Of a stretch of DNA of 59,657 nucleotides, positions 22,758 through 33,900 are shown piece by piece. The first letter of the stretch is position 1, and every line of letters starts with the position of its first letter. Both the position numbers and the translations under genes were made by a program. The notes under the pieces were generated by a model. The model was not told the DNA's origin. It saw only the letters and a list, made by a program, of their open reading frames with translations, and ran no database searches. Source of the DNA: Zopfochytrium polystomum. Taxonomy: Eukaryota > Chytridiomycota > Chytridiomycetes > Chytridiales > Chytridiaceae. Location: assembly GCA_025765615.1 (NCBI GenBank), contig JAIVFJ010000353.1, forward strand, positions 1-59,657, read 5' to 3'.

Positions 22758-24175
22758 ATGAGCGAGCGTGATCAAATCAAGTATGCTTCCCGTGCATTCC
22801 CCATCCTCAAAGGCGCAGCAAATTTTGGAGATTGGCTGGACGACCTAATTTCAGAACTATCCAACAAAAGCAATGGTCTCCGCCACTGCATTGACCCAGA
22901 CCGAATTAACATATTACGCAATGATCAAGTGGACCCCAATGATCCTAATGTTGGCCCAACATGCAGAGTATGCAGGGGGCCCAACCATGGCGAGCATTAT
23001 GCATTTGCACGAGACGGGCGTGAGCCAGTCAAATGGTTCCCAGGGACAGAAGACCAGAACGCATACTGTATCCTTCTCATTCGACGACATGTTGAACCAG
23101 AGCTTCTACCACAGTTCCCCCAACGAGGGCAGATTTTTGCCTACACACTGCTTGGAGAAATTGCGATTGCATGTCGAACAACAGATCAAGGATTAGCAAA
23201 GGAAATTATTGATGATTTCGAACGTATAAAAATGGAACCTGCAGAATCATCCGAGTCATTTGCAATGCGCTTCATTACAGCTTATCCCAAGTAGAAAGCT
23301 TTGCAGAAAGCTCATCAGTGGAAATCCGCAGTCGCATCACACCATTTTCCAAAGTTGTGCGAGTCTTCGTATCTGCCCTGAACAACACGCTAATCGATAT
23401 GGGTGTTGCCAATACGTTCATGTTTGCAGGGAATCCTGTCACTTCTGTTTCATCATTGACTAAACTAATCACCTTATTTAAATCTACCGCCCGCCAAAAT
23501 ACATATGATGAGAGGCGGGATCGACTTGCAGCACAACAGGAGCGGGACCTGACAACAGCCATTCCAGAAGTCACTACACCAACAGCAAATGTAATTATTC
23601 GGCCAAAAGTACACTATAGTCAACTCCGCGGTCGTGGCAGTTATCATAAACCTCAGCAGTACCAGCCGTATCCTAATATCCGCCCAACAACCTTGCAGTA
23701 CCAAAACCCTCAGTCCCAACAGTACACACCGCGCCCATATGGTGGTTTTGGCCGAGGCCGAGGAACATGGCGAGGACTAAGTTCACGTGGAACAGCAACA
23801 GGTGGTACTGCAATAGGACGCGGCTCTGGGGGGAGTTGGTACCCTGCACAGCAACAGTCTTTTGGAGTCCAATGTCATGCATGTGGAGGCTATGGTCATG
23901 TTGCTCGACAGTGTGCCAACACATTTCTTCAGCAATTGCAGCAACAGCAACAGAATCGACCACCAGCAAACCCAAATGTGCTCTTACTCCAGCAACCAAA
24001 CCCTCCACAACAGCAGATACCTGAAAATCAAGCACTTCTGCTACAGAACGGTGATTGGGATGGCCAGCAAAGTGAGCAGTATGCTGCAGAACAGCAATTG
24101 TGGATGGAAACGCAACTCCAATCAGAGACCGAACAAGATGAAAGTCAACAGGATTTTTGGAGGGCCCGGGAGTAA
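22758..24175 (+). pseudogene. A2 gag (one frameshift)
   Basis: Starts at ATG 22758 (MSERDQIKYASRAFPILKG) and carries NFGDWLDDLISELSNKS, an extra CxxC pair (CRVCRGPNHGEHY) and the helical gag core. The frame is lost near 23285 by one missing base (AYPK-stop) and continues in the next frame with QVESFAESSSVEIRSRITPF. Then come an Arg/Gly/Gln-rich region and a CCHC zinc knuckle (CHACGGYGHVARQC). It ends QQDFWRARE at the stop 24173-24175, inside the frameshift stem-loop. No premature stop codons other than this indel, so it is better preserved than A1 gag. Confidence 0.88.
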
Positions 24176-24182
24176 TCCGGGC
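24151..24182 (+). promoter_or_regulatory. -1 frameshift signal of A2 (GGATTTT plus stem-loop)
   Basis: GGATTTT (24151-24157) is in gag frame as CAG GAT TTT, a canonical X XXY YYZ heptamer. The spacer TGGAGG (6 nt) leads to a 6-bp stem, GCCCGG (24164-24169) with CCGGGC (24177-24182). The 7-nt loop contains the gag stop. pol is open in -1 from 24157. Confidence 0.78.
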
Positions 24183-25839
24183 ATTTGCAGTTAACGTCCC
24201 TTCCCTTCCAATTTCTTTTCCTGTACTCATCGACAACGGTTGCAATGTCACAACGCTTCGAGATTTCTCTCTCTTCATTCCCTATAGTTATACTCAGCAG
24301 AAATCTAGCATGCGTATCGCCAAAGAAGGACCTATTCTTACTTGTGAAGGATTCGGCACAGCTCTCATACCACTCGCTAACAACATCACACTTATAATTG
24401 AAGGTGCCCAATATGCTCCAGAATGTACTGTCAACTTGGTCGCTGATCAGGACCTACAACTATGTGGCTTCTTCTATCTTGCACGAGACCTTCAACCTGG
24501 TACTATTTATCGTAGCAGTCCTGAGGAAGGAGATCCAGCCGTCCTTCAAATGATTCTTAGACATGGTCTCCAATGGTTCCCAACAGCAGCAAACCCCAAC
24601 TTCAACTACAGCAAACAATTTATTGCACACTGCGCCAGTAAATTTTACAACCTCTTCAGTTCTGCAGAACCAGTTGATACACTCAGTATACGCACAGCCT
24701 TTCTCAACAGCAAAGCTCCAAACACTCAGCGTATGCATGAACGCCTCGGCCATATCCCTTATGCAAGACTACGAGCAATGAAGGAGCGCCGTACATGTGC
24801 TGACTTTCCTGACATTAAGCTGGACTTACTTGAAGAACCGTGTAAGGCCTGCATTATTGCCAAACAGACTCGTGCTGCTATTCCACATACAGATCCTCCA
24901 GATAAACTACCAGGCGAACATTTAGCCTTTGATCTAGTGGAAGTCAAACCAAAGTTTCGAGGACAATATGGCTTTGCTCTCATTGCCATTGACTATGCAA
25001 GTAATTATCTCTGGTTGACAAACCTTCGGAGAAAGTCAGAAGCACTACTGGAGGCCATTAAGATCATCCAACAATTGGAGACAGTTAGGGATGTTCGTGT
25101 AAAGGGCGTCCGCTTTGATGGTGGGGAACTGAATTCACTTGCTTTTAACCGTTTCTGTGCATCATGTGGCATCCGCGTTGAAGTCAGTCCACCTCATACA
25201 CCTGAGCTGAATGGGAAAGCAGAGCGAGCAGTTCGAACAGTCATGGATGTCACACGAACTCTTCTAAGACATGCTGGTTCACCATGGTCATGGTGGGGAT
25301 ACGCGATTCGACATGCAGTAGATATCATCAATTCACTTCCTGTCCTCAGCCGTGGATTACTATCTCCAGTTGAAACGCTTCTTGGATTCCCTCCATGCAT
25401 CAGTCAATTCAGAGTTTTTGGCTCAGGATGTTTGTATCATATCACAGCAAAGGAACGTGGACAAACACATCAGTTTAAAAAGCTTGCAGAACGCGCCCGA
25501 CCAGCAATTTACATTGGAAACATTGGTCGTTCCATTGCTCGTTTGATTGACATAAGCACGGGTAGAGTAATCACTCATCGATTGGATGACCTTGTGGTTG
25601 CAGAAGACAATTTCCCTCGCCTCAGCACCTCAGCAGCAGAGGATATTGCTCAGGACCTCGTTCATCAGCTAACACCACTCCTCAGCAAAGATGAACTTAC
25701 ATCAACTGAACAAAACATCACCAACCTCCTTCGTGAAGCCAATGTTCGCATGGATCAATTCCCAGAACCAAGACCAGCAGCGGTAGCTGAACGACAACCT
25801 TCCACAGAACTAGCACCAAATGAACATGAAGTGGTCCAG
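24157..25839 (+). CDS. A2 pol 5' part: protease and integrase
   Basis: Open for about 560 codons in -1 relative to gag. The protease motif is VLIDNGCNVTTLRDF (DNG instead of DSG/DTG, as in A1). The integrase zinc domain has RMHERLGHIPYARL and CKACIIAKQ (HHCC). Catalytic core candidates are D in HLAFDLVEVKP, D in RFDGGELNS and E in ELNGKAERAVRT (DDE). The C-terminal region includes CLYHITAKERG and AIYIGNIGRSIARLIDI. The frame reaches EVVQ at CAG, which is followed by GTACGG, the proposed donor at 25840. Unspliced it would read nine codons further to a stop at 25855-25857. Confidence 0.9.
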
Positions 25840-26370
25840 GTACGGCAGCAAAAGTGAATCGGATAACGATGTACAGCACGAAGGGTTGGAGGTGGCGGCA
25901 CGACGGGATGGACTCCGTGTTACCGCAATTAACGCCACCTCCAGTGGGCCATACCTACGAGCACTAAAGCCGGGGGACCAATCGGATGAGTGAGGGTGGC
26001 GACCAGCTCTGTGACTGCAGGTGCACTCTCGGCTGGGAGTGACGTGGGTGGCGCAACCAAAGGCCCTGGGCCATACCGACCCTGCGGGAGCTAGTGTGGC
26101 GTGGACCCAAGTCAGAAGGGATGGATGCCTGTTTGGGGAGCCCATTCCGTAAGGAACACCACCAGGGGAGATAGGTCCCTTGGCGCCTGACGTTACGCAT
26201 GGGGGAAAATGCGGAAGGCGGGCTGTGGAGAGAGGAAGAGAAGGCTCTCTGGCACAGGGTGTCCCGAGCCGCATCGTGCAGAAGGCTCACCTTTCAATGA
26301 TTTTTCTATTTCCCTTTTCTACATCCTAATACTCACAAACACCTCTGTCATTTTACTAACACCACCAAAG
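25840..26370 (+). other. A-family GC-rich block between integrase and RT (putative retained intron), A2 copy
   Basis: 531 bp (a multiple of three), bounded by CAG|GTACGG and ACCAAAG|CAT, joining integrase EVVQ to HTPDDKTIAETPTRD in phase 0. It contains several in-frame stops. The last 90 bases are pyrimidine-rich with TACTAAC-like ATTTTACTAACACC about 15 nt before the acceptor, a good branch-point candidate. A GAGCC-GCATCGTGC-AGAA-GGCTC hairpin near 26270-26290 is conserved in A1 and A3. Confidence 0.72.
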
Positions 26371-27061
26371 CATACCCCTGATGACAAAACAATTGCTGAA
26401 ACACCAACTAGAGACCTACCACCTCAAGCGCCACCACCAGAACCACCACCACCAGAGCCTCCACCTACATATGTGCGCAAATCACCATGCAGCCCTACGC
26501 GCAGCCCATCTCCAAAACATACTCGATCTGGACATCTATATTTAACCAGTGTCAAATGTCCAGACCCAGTAACACGCACTGAGGCCATGAGTGGAAAGTG
26601 GTCCAAAGAGTGGATAGCAGCAGAGCAGACAGAGATTGACGCTCTCAGAATGCTTGAAGCTTTCGAAGTTGTTGATCGACCCAAGAATGTCAATGTCGTG
26701 CAGAACAAATGGGTTTACAATGTCAAGCTTCGACCAGACGGCAGCATTGAGCGCTTTCGCGCACGACTAGTGGCGAAGGGCTTTACACAGCGTCGTGGCG
26801 TTGATTTCTGGAACACTCACTCTCCTGTTGTTCGCATCAATAGTATAGCTCCTTGCTATGACAGCCTCAAACGGTTGGGACACAGCCATGGTCGATATTA
26901 GCAATGCCTACCTCAACAGCAAACTTGATGTCCCCATCTACATGGAGCAACCAGATGGCTACTGTTCAGATGGCAAGGTCTGGCTTTTGCACAAAGCTGT
27001 CAACGGTATCAAGCAAGCGGGGCGTTGTTGGTACCAGGAACTCATTGGTCGTCTCAAGTCT
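26371..27061 (+). pseudogene. A2 RT, 5' fragment
   Basis: Begins with a Pro-rich linker and the Copia RT entry block (NKWVYNVKLRPDGSIERF). At about 26845 the codons after VVRINS are damaged: a 5-base deletion follows AGT, and the TAG present at the same place in A3 remains. The next frame carries DISNAYLNSKLDVPIYMEQP and VNGIKQAGRCWYQELIGRLKS. Sequence stops at the B-I LTR; YVDD and RNase H are missing. Confidence 0.88.
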
Positions 27062-28187
27062 TGTTGAGATTCGACCCACGGGGTACACTACGCCTGTTAC
27101 TGATGATCCCTTTGAGAACTCCAGCCAATCACATTGGATGGGGTGTTCGAAGGGCTCAGTAGATTCAATACTTGAATGGGGCGCTCAGAAGGGCTAATCT
27201 GTTCTCAATAAAAAGAGATAGGCAAAGGCGGCTGTTGTTCTAGCTTTGTTCATCCTACCAGTAGGAACAATGCAATTAGAACATGCACAAAAACGCTCAA
27301 ACTACGCACTCTGCACATGAAACACAGCACAGCAAGCATGCAGAAGCAGTGTACCACTGCCCGATGCTCTGGAATTCCGCTCTCTGCATCGGAATTCCGC
27401 TTCCTGATCTGGAATTCCTCTCTCTGCACCGGAATTCCGCTTCCTGATCTGGAATTCCAGCTTTCCTGCTGCTGTGCAATCTGAGCAATGCAACAGGCAT
27501 TTAGGAATCAGGGATTGCACCAATCACTGCATTTCTAAAAGTGAGATAAAAACCGAGCTCACCAGAGATTGCACCAATCATTGGATTTCTAAAAACAAGG
27601 AAAAAAGCGGCTTGTTTCCCAAACAAGCTTCCTGATTTGGAAACAACCAAACCAATTTACAAGCAGCTGTTTCTCAAACAAGCTGTAAATTGGTTCCTGG
27701 TGGTACTCAGCCCAGACAAAGTACTCAGCCCTGGGTGGTGCACAGCCCAGGCTGGTACTCAGCCCTGGCTGGTATTCAGCCCTGAGTGATGCCCAGCCCT
27801 GGGTGGTACTCAGCCCTGAATGGGTACTTAGCCCAGGCTGGGGGTTGGTGCTCAGCCTGTTTTATCTCATTTCTGTGGCCTGCTCTGTGCAGCCCACTGC
27901 TCCCTCTGTTTTCTGATGGCTCCAACCTGCAGGAGTATAAAAGCAGCAACCTCTCACAGAGATCAAACAAGGAATCCAACCCCCTCCTTGCTGCTTTGAC
28001 AGAATCCAGTGCAAAACAAGCCAATCTCTCTTCCTCCATTTGCTCTCTCTTCCATCTCTGCCCACTCACTCCTCTCTCCTCTCTCCATCCTCTCACTCCT
28101 TTCCCCTTTTCCATCATCACTGCTCTCTCTCTCTCTCTTCATCCCCATACACACCAAGTCCCTCCAGTCCTGGGTGGGATTTCATCA
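27062..28187 (+). repeat. 5' LTR of B-I (1126 bp)
   Basis: TGTTGAGATTCG...GGATTTCATCA. It contains an array of five GGAATTCC units, ACTCAGCCC-type tandem repeats and a GGAGTATAAAAG promoter element. Confidence 0.93.
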
Positions 28188-28400
28188 CAAAGCTACCTAC
28201 AAGCCGTCGGCCACACTTGTACGCTCGAACAGGGCCCTGCTGCTCTTACAAGAAAAGGGTTTCTGACTCTAAACAAGACCAACCTGTCTGTGAGCACCGG
28301 CTCACCAGCTACTTTAAGGCAACAAAGGGCTCTTGGCTCTCTACAAGAAAAGGGCTACCGCTCTAAACAAGTCCACTGGTCCACCAAGCCGCTACCTAGC

Positions 28401-29479
28401 ATGTCTTCTTCAACCCCCAAGGCTGTCCGCTTCTCTTCTTACGGCTACCAGGCTTGGGAACTGCATGTGGAAGAAGTCATCAAGCCGGTCATGGCATACA
28501 ATCTTGTTGCCAGCTTCCTCAAGCCTGATTACTTCGGTACGTTCAACAAGCACTGCACCAAGGTCGGCATCGGCGCTGCTCCTCCCAGTATTGGTTCTCC
28601 CCCTGAATCCTCTGCAACGGCGGAGGCCAAGGCTGCGTACAGTGAGATGTACCGTCTGCACCACGCTGCCCTTGACAAGTACCACACTGGTATACGCCAA
28701 GAACACAAGACCTACAGGGAGCTTGAGGCCCAACATGACAAGGCGGTTGCTACCCTCGACTCCTGCTCGCGCATTGAGGATGTGCGCTCCATGAATGCGG
28801 CAAACATCACCAACTGCGCTGACCGGTACAAGTGGCTCAATGACAAGTACGCCCTGCAGGACCACACTAGTTCACAGCAGGACAAGTGGCTTGCGACTTA
28901 CAGTCGTTTGGCAAAACCCAGAGACTCTGGTCCGGCAGTCCAGGAGTGGTACACCACTCTGACCACACTGGTCACGGATTGGCCAAAGCATTTCAAATGT
29001 ACTGCCACCACTTGCAGGGGTGTGACAAACATCCTGCGTTCTGCCATCATCCACAAAGCGAGGGAAACACTGCCTGGACATGAAATCTTCTCTGGCGTTC
29101 GTCAAAATCTTCTCAAGGGGCTGTCAGGCTACGCCAACACCAGCGATCTCGTCAAGGAGTTGACAAACTGCCACACGCTGTACCAGCAAAGCAAAGAGAA
29201 GAACAGCAGACACTCTGCTCACCATGGTACTTCTGAGATGGAAACAGCTGCTTCAGCAAAGACCTCAGTGGCAACCAAGAAGCGCAAGATCGGTGAGGCA
29301 CTCAACAGCAAGCCTACTTGTGACCTTCATGGAATCTGGGTCTCGCACTCTCCCGAGGAATGCCTCAAGTTCCCTCACGGGAAGTCAGAGCCAGCTCGCC
29401 CTGCAAAGAAGGCCAAGGGCAAGCAGCCTGCACACGCCAAAGAAGCCAAGGCCACGTCAGCTGATTCCAAGAAAGCTAC
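28401..29479 (+). pseudogene. B-I gag, first part (cut by B-II)
   Basis: ATG 28401 gives MSSSTPKAVRFSSYGYQAW, a Copia gag of B type. The zinc-knuckle variant CDLHGIWVSHSPEEC has C-x2-H-x5-H-x4-C spacing. It runs to SADSKKAT, where the B-II LTR begins. It resumes at 37565 with ATETAKIAREV; the GCTAC duplication accounts for the repeated codons. Confidence 0.88.
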
Positions 29480-30703
29480 TGTTGAGATTCGACCCACGGG
29501 GTACACTACGCCCGTTACTGATGATCCCTTTGAGAACTCCATCCAATCACATTGGATGGGGTGTTTGAAGGGCTCAGTAGATTCAATACTTGAATGGGGC
29601 GCTCGGAAGGGCTAATCTGTTCTCAATAAAAAGAGATAGGCAAAGGCGGCTGTTGTTCTAGCTTTGTTCATCCTACCGGTAGGAACAATGCAATTAGAAC
29701 ATGCACAAAAACGCGCAAACTACGCACTCTGCACATGTAACACAGCACAGCAAGCATGCAGAAGCAGTGTACCACTGCCCCAGGCTCCGGAATTCCGCTC
29801 TCTGCACCGGAATTCCGCCCTTTTGCATCGGAATTCCGCTTCCTGATCTGGAATTCCTCTCTCTGCACCGGAATTCCGCTTCCTGATCTGGAATTCCAGC
29901 TTTCCTGCTGTGCTGTGCAATCTGAGCAATGCAACAGGCATTTAGGAATCAGGGATTGCACCAATCACTGCATTTCTAAAAATGAGATAAAAACTGAGCT
30001 CACCAGAGATTGCACCAATCATTGGATTTCTAAAAACAAGGAAAAAAGCGGCTTGTTTCCCAAACAAGCTTCCTGATTTGGAAACAACCAAACCAATTTA
30101 CAAGCAACTGTTTCTCAAACAAGCTGTAAATTGGTTCCTGGTGGTACTCAGCCCAGACAAAGTGCTCAGCCCAAGGTGGTACTCAGCCCTGGCTGGTACT
30201 CAGCCCTAGGTGGTGCACAGCCCAGGCTGGTACTCAGCCCTGGGTGGTGCTCAGCCCAGGCTGGTACTTAGCCCTGGCTGGTGCTCAGCCCTGAGTGATG
30301 CCCAGCCCTGGGTGGTACTCAGCCCTGGATGGGTACTTAGCCCAGGCTGGGGGTTGGTGCTCAGCCTGTTTTATCTCATTTCTGTGGCCTGCTCTGTGCA
30401 GCCCACTTCTCCCTCTGTTTTCTGATGGCTCCAACCTGCAGGAGTATAAAAGCAGCAACCTCTCACAGAGATCAAAAAAGGAATCCAACCCCCTCCTTGC
30501 TGCTTTGACAGAATCCAGTGCAAAACAAGCCACTCTCTCTTCCTCCATTTGCTCTCTCTTCCATCTCTGCCCACTCACTCCTCTCTCCTCTCTACATCCT
30601 CTCACTCCTCTCCCTTTTCCATCATCACTGCTCTCTCTCTCTCTCTCTCTCTCTTCATCCCCACACACACCAAGTCCCTCCAGTCCTGGGTGGGATTTCA
30701 TCA
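29480..30703 (+). repeat. 5' LTR of B-II (1224 bp)
   Basis: TGTTGAGATTCG...CATTTCATCA-type ends. It holds six GGAATTCC units (about 29790-29898), a 12-bp perfect stem AACCAATTTACA (30091-30102) / TGTAAATTGGTT (30125-30136), and tandem ACTCAGCCC repeats at about 30145-30360. TATAAA lies at 30445-30450. Confidence 0.95.
30445..30450 (+). promoter_or_regulatory. TATA box in the B-type LTR
   Basis: CTGCAGGAGTATAAAAGCAG is kept in all four B LTRs and in the diverged LTR at 5964. Transcription would start some 25-35 bases downstream, making R-U5 about 220 bp. Confidence 0.65.
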
Positions 30704-30916
30704 CAAAGCTACCTACAAGCCGTCGGCCACACTTGTACGCTCGAACAGGGCCCTGCTGCTCTTACAAGAAAAGGGTTTCTGACTCTAAACAAGACCAACC
30801 TGTCTGTGAGCACCGGCTCACCAGCTACTTTAAGGCAACAAAGGGCTCTTGGCTCTCTACAAGAAAAGGGCTACCGCTCTAAACAAGTCCACTGGTCCAC
30901 CAAGCCGCTACCTAGC

Positions 30917-33900
30917 ATGTCTTCTTCAACCCCCAAGGCTGTCCGCTTCTCTTCTTACGGCTACCAGGCTTGGGAACTGCATGTGGAAGAAGTCATCAAG
31001 CCGGTCATGGCATACAATCTTGTTGCCAGCTTCCTCAAGCCTGATTACTTCGGTACGTTCAACAAGCACTGCACCAAGGTCGGCATCGGCGCTGCTCCTC
31101 CCAGTATTGGTTCTCCCCCTGAATCCTCTGCAACGGCGGAGGCCAAGGCTGCGTACAGTGAGATGTACCGTCTGCACCACGCTGCCCTTGACAAGTACCA
31201 CACTGGTATACGCCAAGAACACAAGACCTACAGGGAGCTTGAGGCCCAACATGACAAGGCGGTTGCTACCCTCGACTCCTGCTCGCGCATTGAGGATGTG
31301 CGCTCCATGAATGCGGCAAACATCACCAACTGCGCTGACCGGTACAAGTGGCTCAATGACAAGTACGCCCTGCAGGACCACACTAGTTCACAGCAGGACA
31401 AGTGGCTTGCGACTTACAGTCGTTTGGCAAAACCCAGAGACTCTGGTCCGGCAGTCCAGGAGTGGTACACCACTCTGACCACACTGGTCACGGATTGGCC
31501 AAAGCATTTCAAATGTACTGCCACCACTTGCAGGGGTGTGACAAACATCCTGCGTTCTGCCATCATCCACAAAGCGAGGGAAACGCTGCCTGGACATGAA
31601 ATCTTCTCTGGCGTTCGTCAAAATCTTCTCAAGGGGCTGTCAGGCTACGCCAACACCAGCGATCTCGTCAAGGAGTTGACAAACTGCCACACGCTGTACC
31701 AGCAAAGCAAAGAGAAGAACAGCAGACACTCTGCTCACCATGGCACTTCTGAGATGGAAACAGCTGCTTCAGCAAAGACCTCAGTGGCAACCAAGAAGCG
31801 CAAGATCGGTGAGGCACTCAACGGCAAGCCTACTTGTGACCTTCATGGAATCTGGGTCTCACACTCTCGCGAGGAATGCCTCAAGTTCCCTCACGGGAAG
31901 TCAGAGCCGGCTCGCCCTGCAAAGAAGGCCAAGGGCAAGCAGCCTGCACACGCCAAAGAAGCCAAGGCCACGCCAGCTGATTCCAAGAAAGCTACTGAGA
32001 CTGCCAAGATTGCACGTGAGGTGGCCGCTAAAGAACACCACCAAGCCTCTTGCGCAGCCTCTGAGGATTCTCCTCCCCACAAATGCTACAGGATGGATAC
32101 TCCACCACTGCCTACTGAAGCAGAAGACGTCGAAATGTTGGAGTTCAGTACTGAGGGTGCTGCGCGCCTTGCAGACACATCAGCTCTAGACGACTTCCTT
32201 TCAGTAGAAAGGGCACTTGCGGCACGGGAGTTTGAAATTGGAACATGCCAGGCCGTTGAGGTGGAGGAGGAATTTGAAGTGGAACTCACAGTTACACTTC
32301 TTGACGGCAGAATGGATCCAGACTGGATCACTGACAACATTGTCTCAAACGTCGGCTACAAAGTGATGTACGAATCTGGACGTTTCCTCTACCGCAACGT
32401 CACCTACCGCCGCATCTATGAGACTGCGCTGATGGCAAGACTTGCTGGAGGCAACCCACACCAGGTCATCCTTGACTCTGGGGCTTCCAGGACAATGTCG
32501 CCTTGTGAAGAGCACTTCACAAACTTGCGGCCCACCTCCCAGCAGATCAAAACAGCTGACGGCTTTACAACTGCCACTGGAGTGGGCGACTTCACCCTGT
32601 TCGTTGACGGAAGAGCTCTCATCATGAGGAACTCGCTCTATGTGCCAGAGTTCTCAGACACTCTACTCTCAGTTCAGCAAATCGTGCGGCAGACAGGTCA
32701 CAACGTGACTTTCACAGCAGACACAGCCCTATTGCATCCTCGGGTACATGGTTCAGACTTTACCATTGCTCACAGGGACACAGGGAATGTCTATGTTGTG
32801 GACCCTTCTCTTCTGACGGGACATACTGGTCTTGACAGGGCAGAACTTGGAAGGGACGCGCCGACTCCTTCGGGGGACGCCCCAGGTGAGTCGCAACAGC
32901 AAACTGCTCCTTTGCAAACTGCAACCCCAACTTTAAGTCAAACTGACCCAGACCCTTTACCAAACCCTCAGAACATTGAAGCAGTCCGAGCTCTTCACAA
33001 GAAATTTGGTCACCTGTCTTTATCTTCTTTGAAGCGTACTTGGTCAAATCTGAATAAAGTTGGTCATTCATTTTTCCTCATTCATGACATTCCCTGCGTG
33101 ACATGTGATGTTGGGAAATTGAAAGCTTCGCCTATCCACTCCACTTCCAGACCAAACACCACACTGCTTGGTCGTTTACACACTGATGCTGTCCCACTGC
33201 CCGCACGTGGACACCATGGTGAAAAACATTGGCAACTGGTTGTGGAAGAGTCAACCCGTTGGCTTGATATTGAGTTCCTCAACTCTTTGTCCGACGCGCC
33301 CACAAGATTCCGGTCTACAATCGAAAGGTTTGAACAACAACATGGCAAACATATCACATCTGTGCGCTGTGACAGGGGGGAAATCTTCAAAGATGGAGAA
33401 TTCAAAACTTGGGCCAATACTCGGCATCCTCCTATTGTTTTAGAACCTAGTCCTGCATTCACCAAGGAATTCAATGGGCTGGTAGAACGTCAGGTCAACA
33501 CTCTCAAAGACATGGCACACTGCATGCTCTTAGAGTCACGATTGCCCCACTCTTTCTTTGTGTATGCAGTCCGCTACGCAGCATACATCAAGAACAGGGT
33601 TTACCACTCTTACACTAAGAAAACACCTTACGAAGCATGGTACGGTGAAAAGCCAAATGTTGATCACATCCGCACCTTTGGCTGTTTGGTTATCCACCGT
33701 ATCCCAAAGGAAAAGCGAACGCTTAAACATCCTGACAAAGGGGCGCCAGGCATATTCTTAGGGTATAAAGGAAACACTCTTCCAGTAGTCTACGACTTGA
33801 AAACCCAGAGAATATCGGAACACTTCCATGTCTCTTTTCACGAAAATGTTTTTCCTGGCATTGTGCGGAACTGGAGACAGTTCCTTCATGACTCCCGCTT

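Larger units (their letters stand above)
21659..27061 (+). mobile_element. Copia-type retrotransposon A2, left part
   Basis: Holds a 5' LTR (21659-21864), a leader of about 890 nt, gag, protease-integrase, the GC-rich block and the first part of RT up to LIGRLKS. There it is cut by the B-I LTR. Same architecture as A1 but a different LTR subfamily, shared with A3. The bases before the LTR (GTTTG) do not match those after the A3 3' LTR (GGTAC), so A2 and A3 should not be read as one element. Confidence 0.92.

Noticed and set aside
26250..26300. Group II intron domain V in the A-family block
   Set aside because: GAGCC...GGCTC looks like a shortened domain V, but the length, bulge and catalytic triad do not fit; a spliceosomal-type GT-AG reading explains the borders better.
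28188..28215. Self-complementary primer site in the B family
   Set aside because: Only 8-nt matches between the post-LTR sequence and the LTR, not adjacent and not distinctive, unlike the 14-nt pairing in A.
29780..29900. Regularly spaced GGAATTCC units as a CRISPR-like array
   Set aside because: Eukaryotic LTR context, spacers are variants of the same short sequence, and the same array occurs in all four B LTRs.
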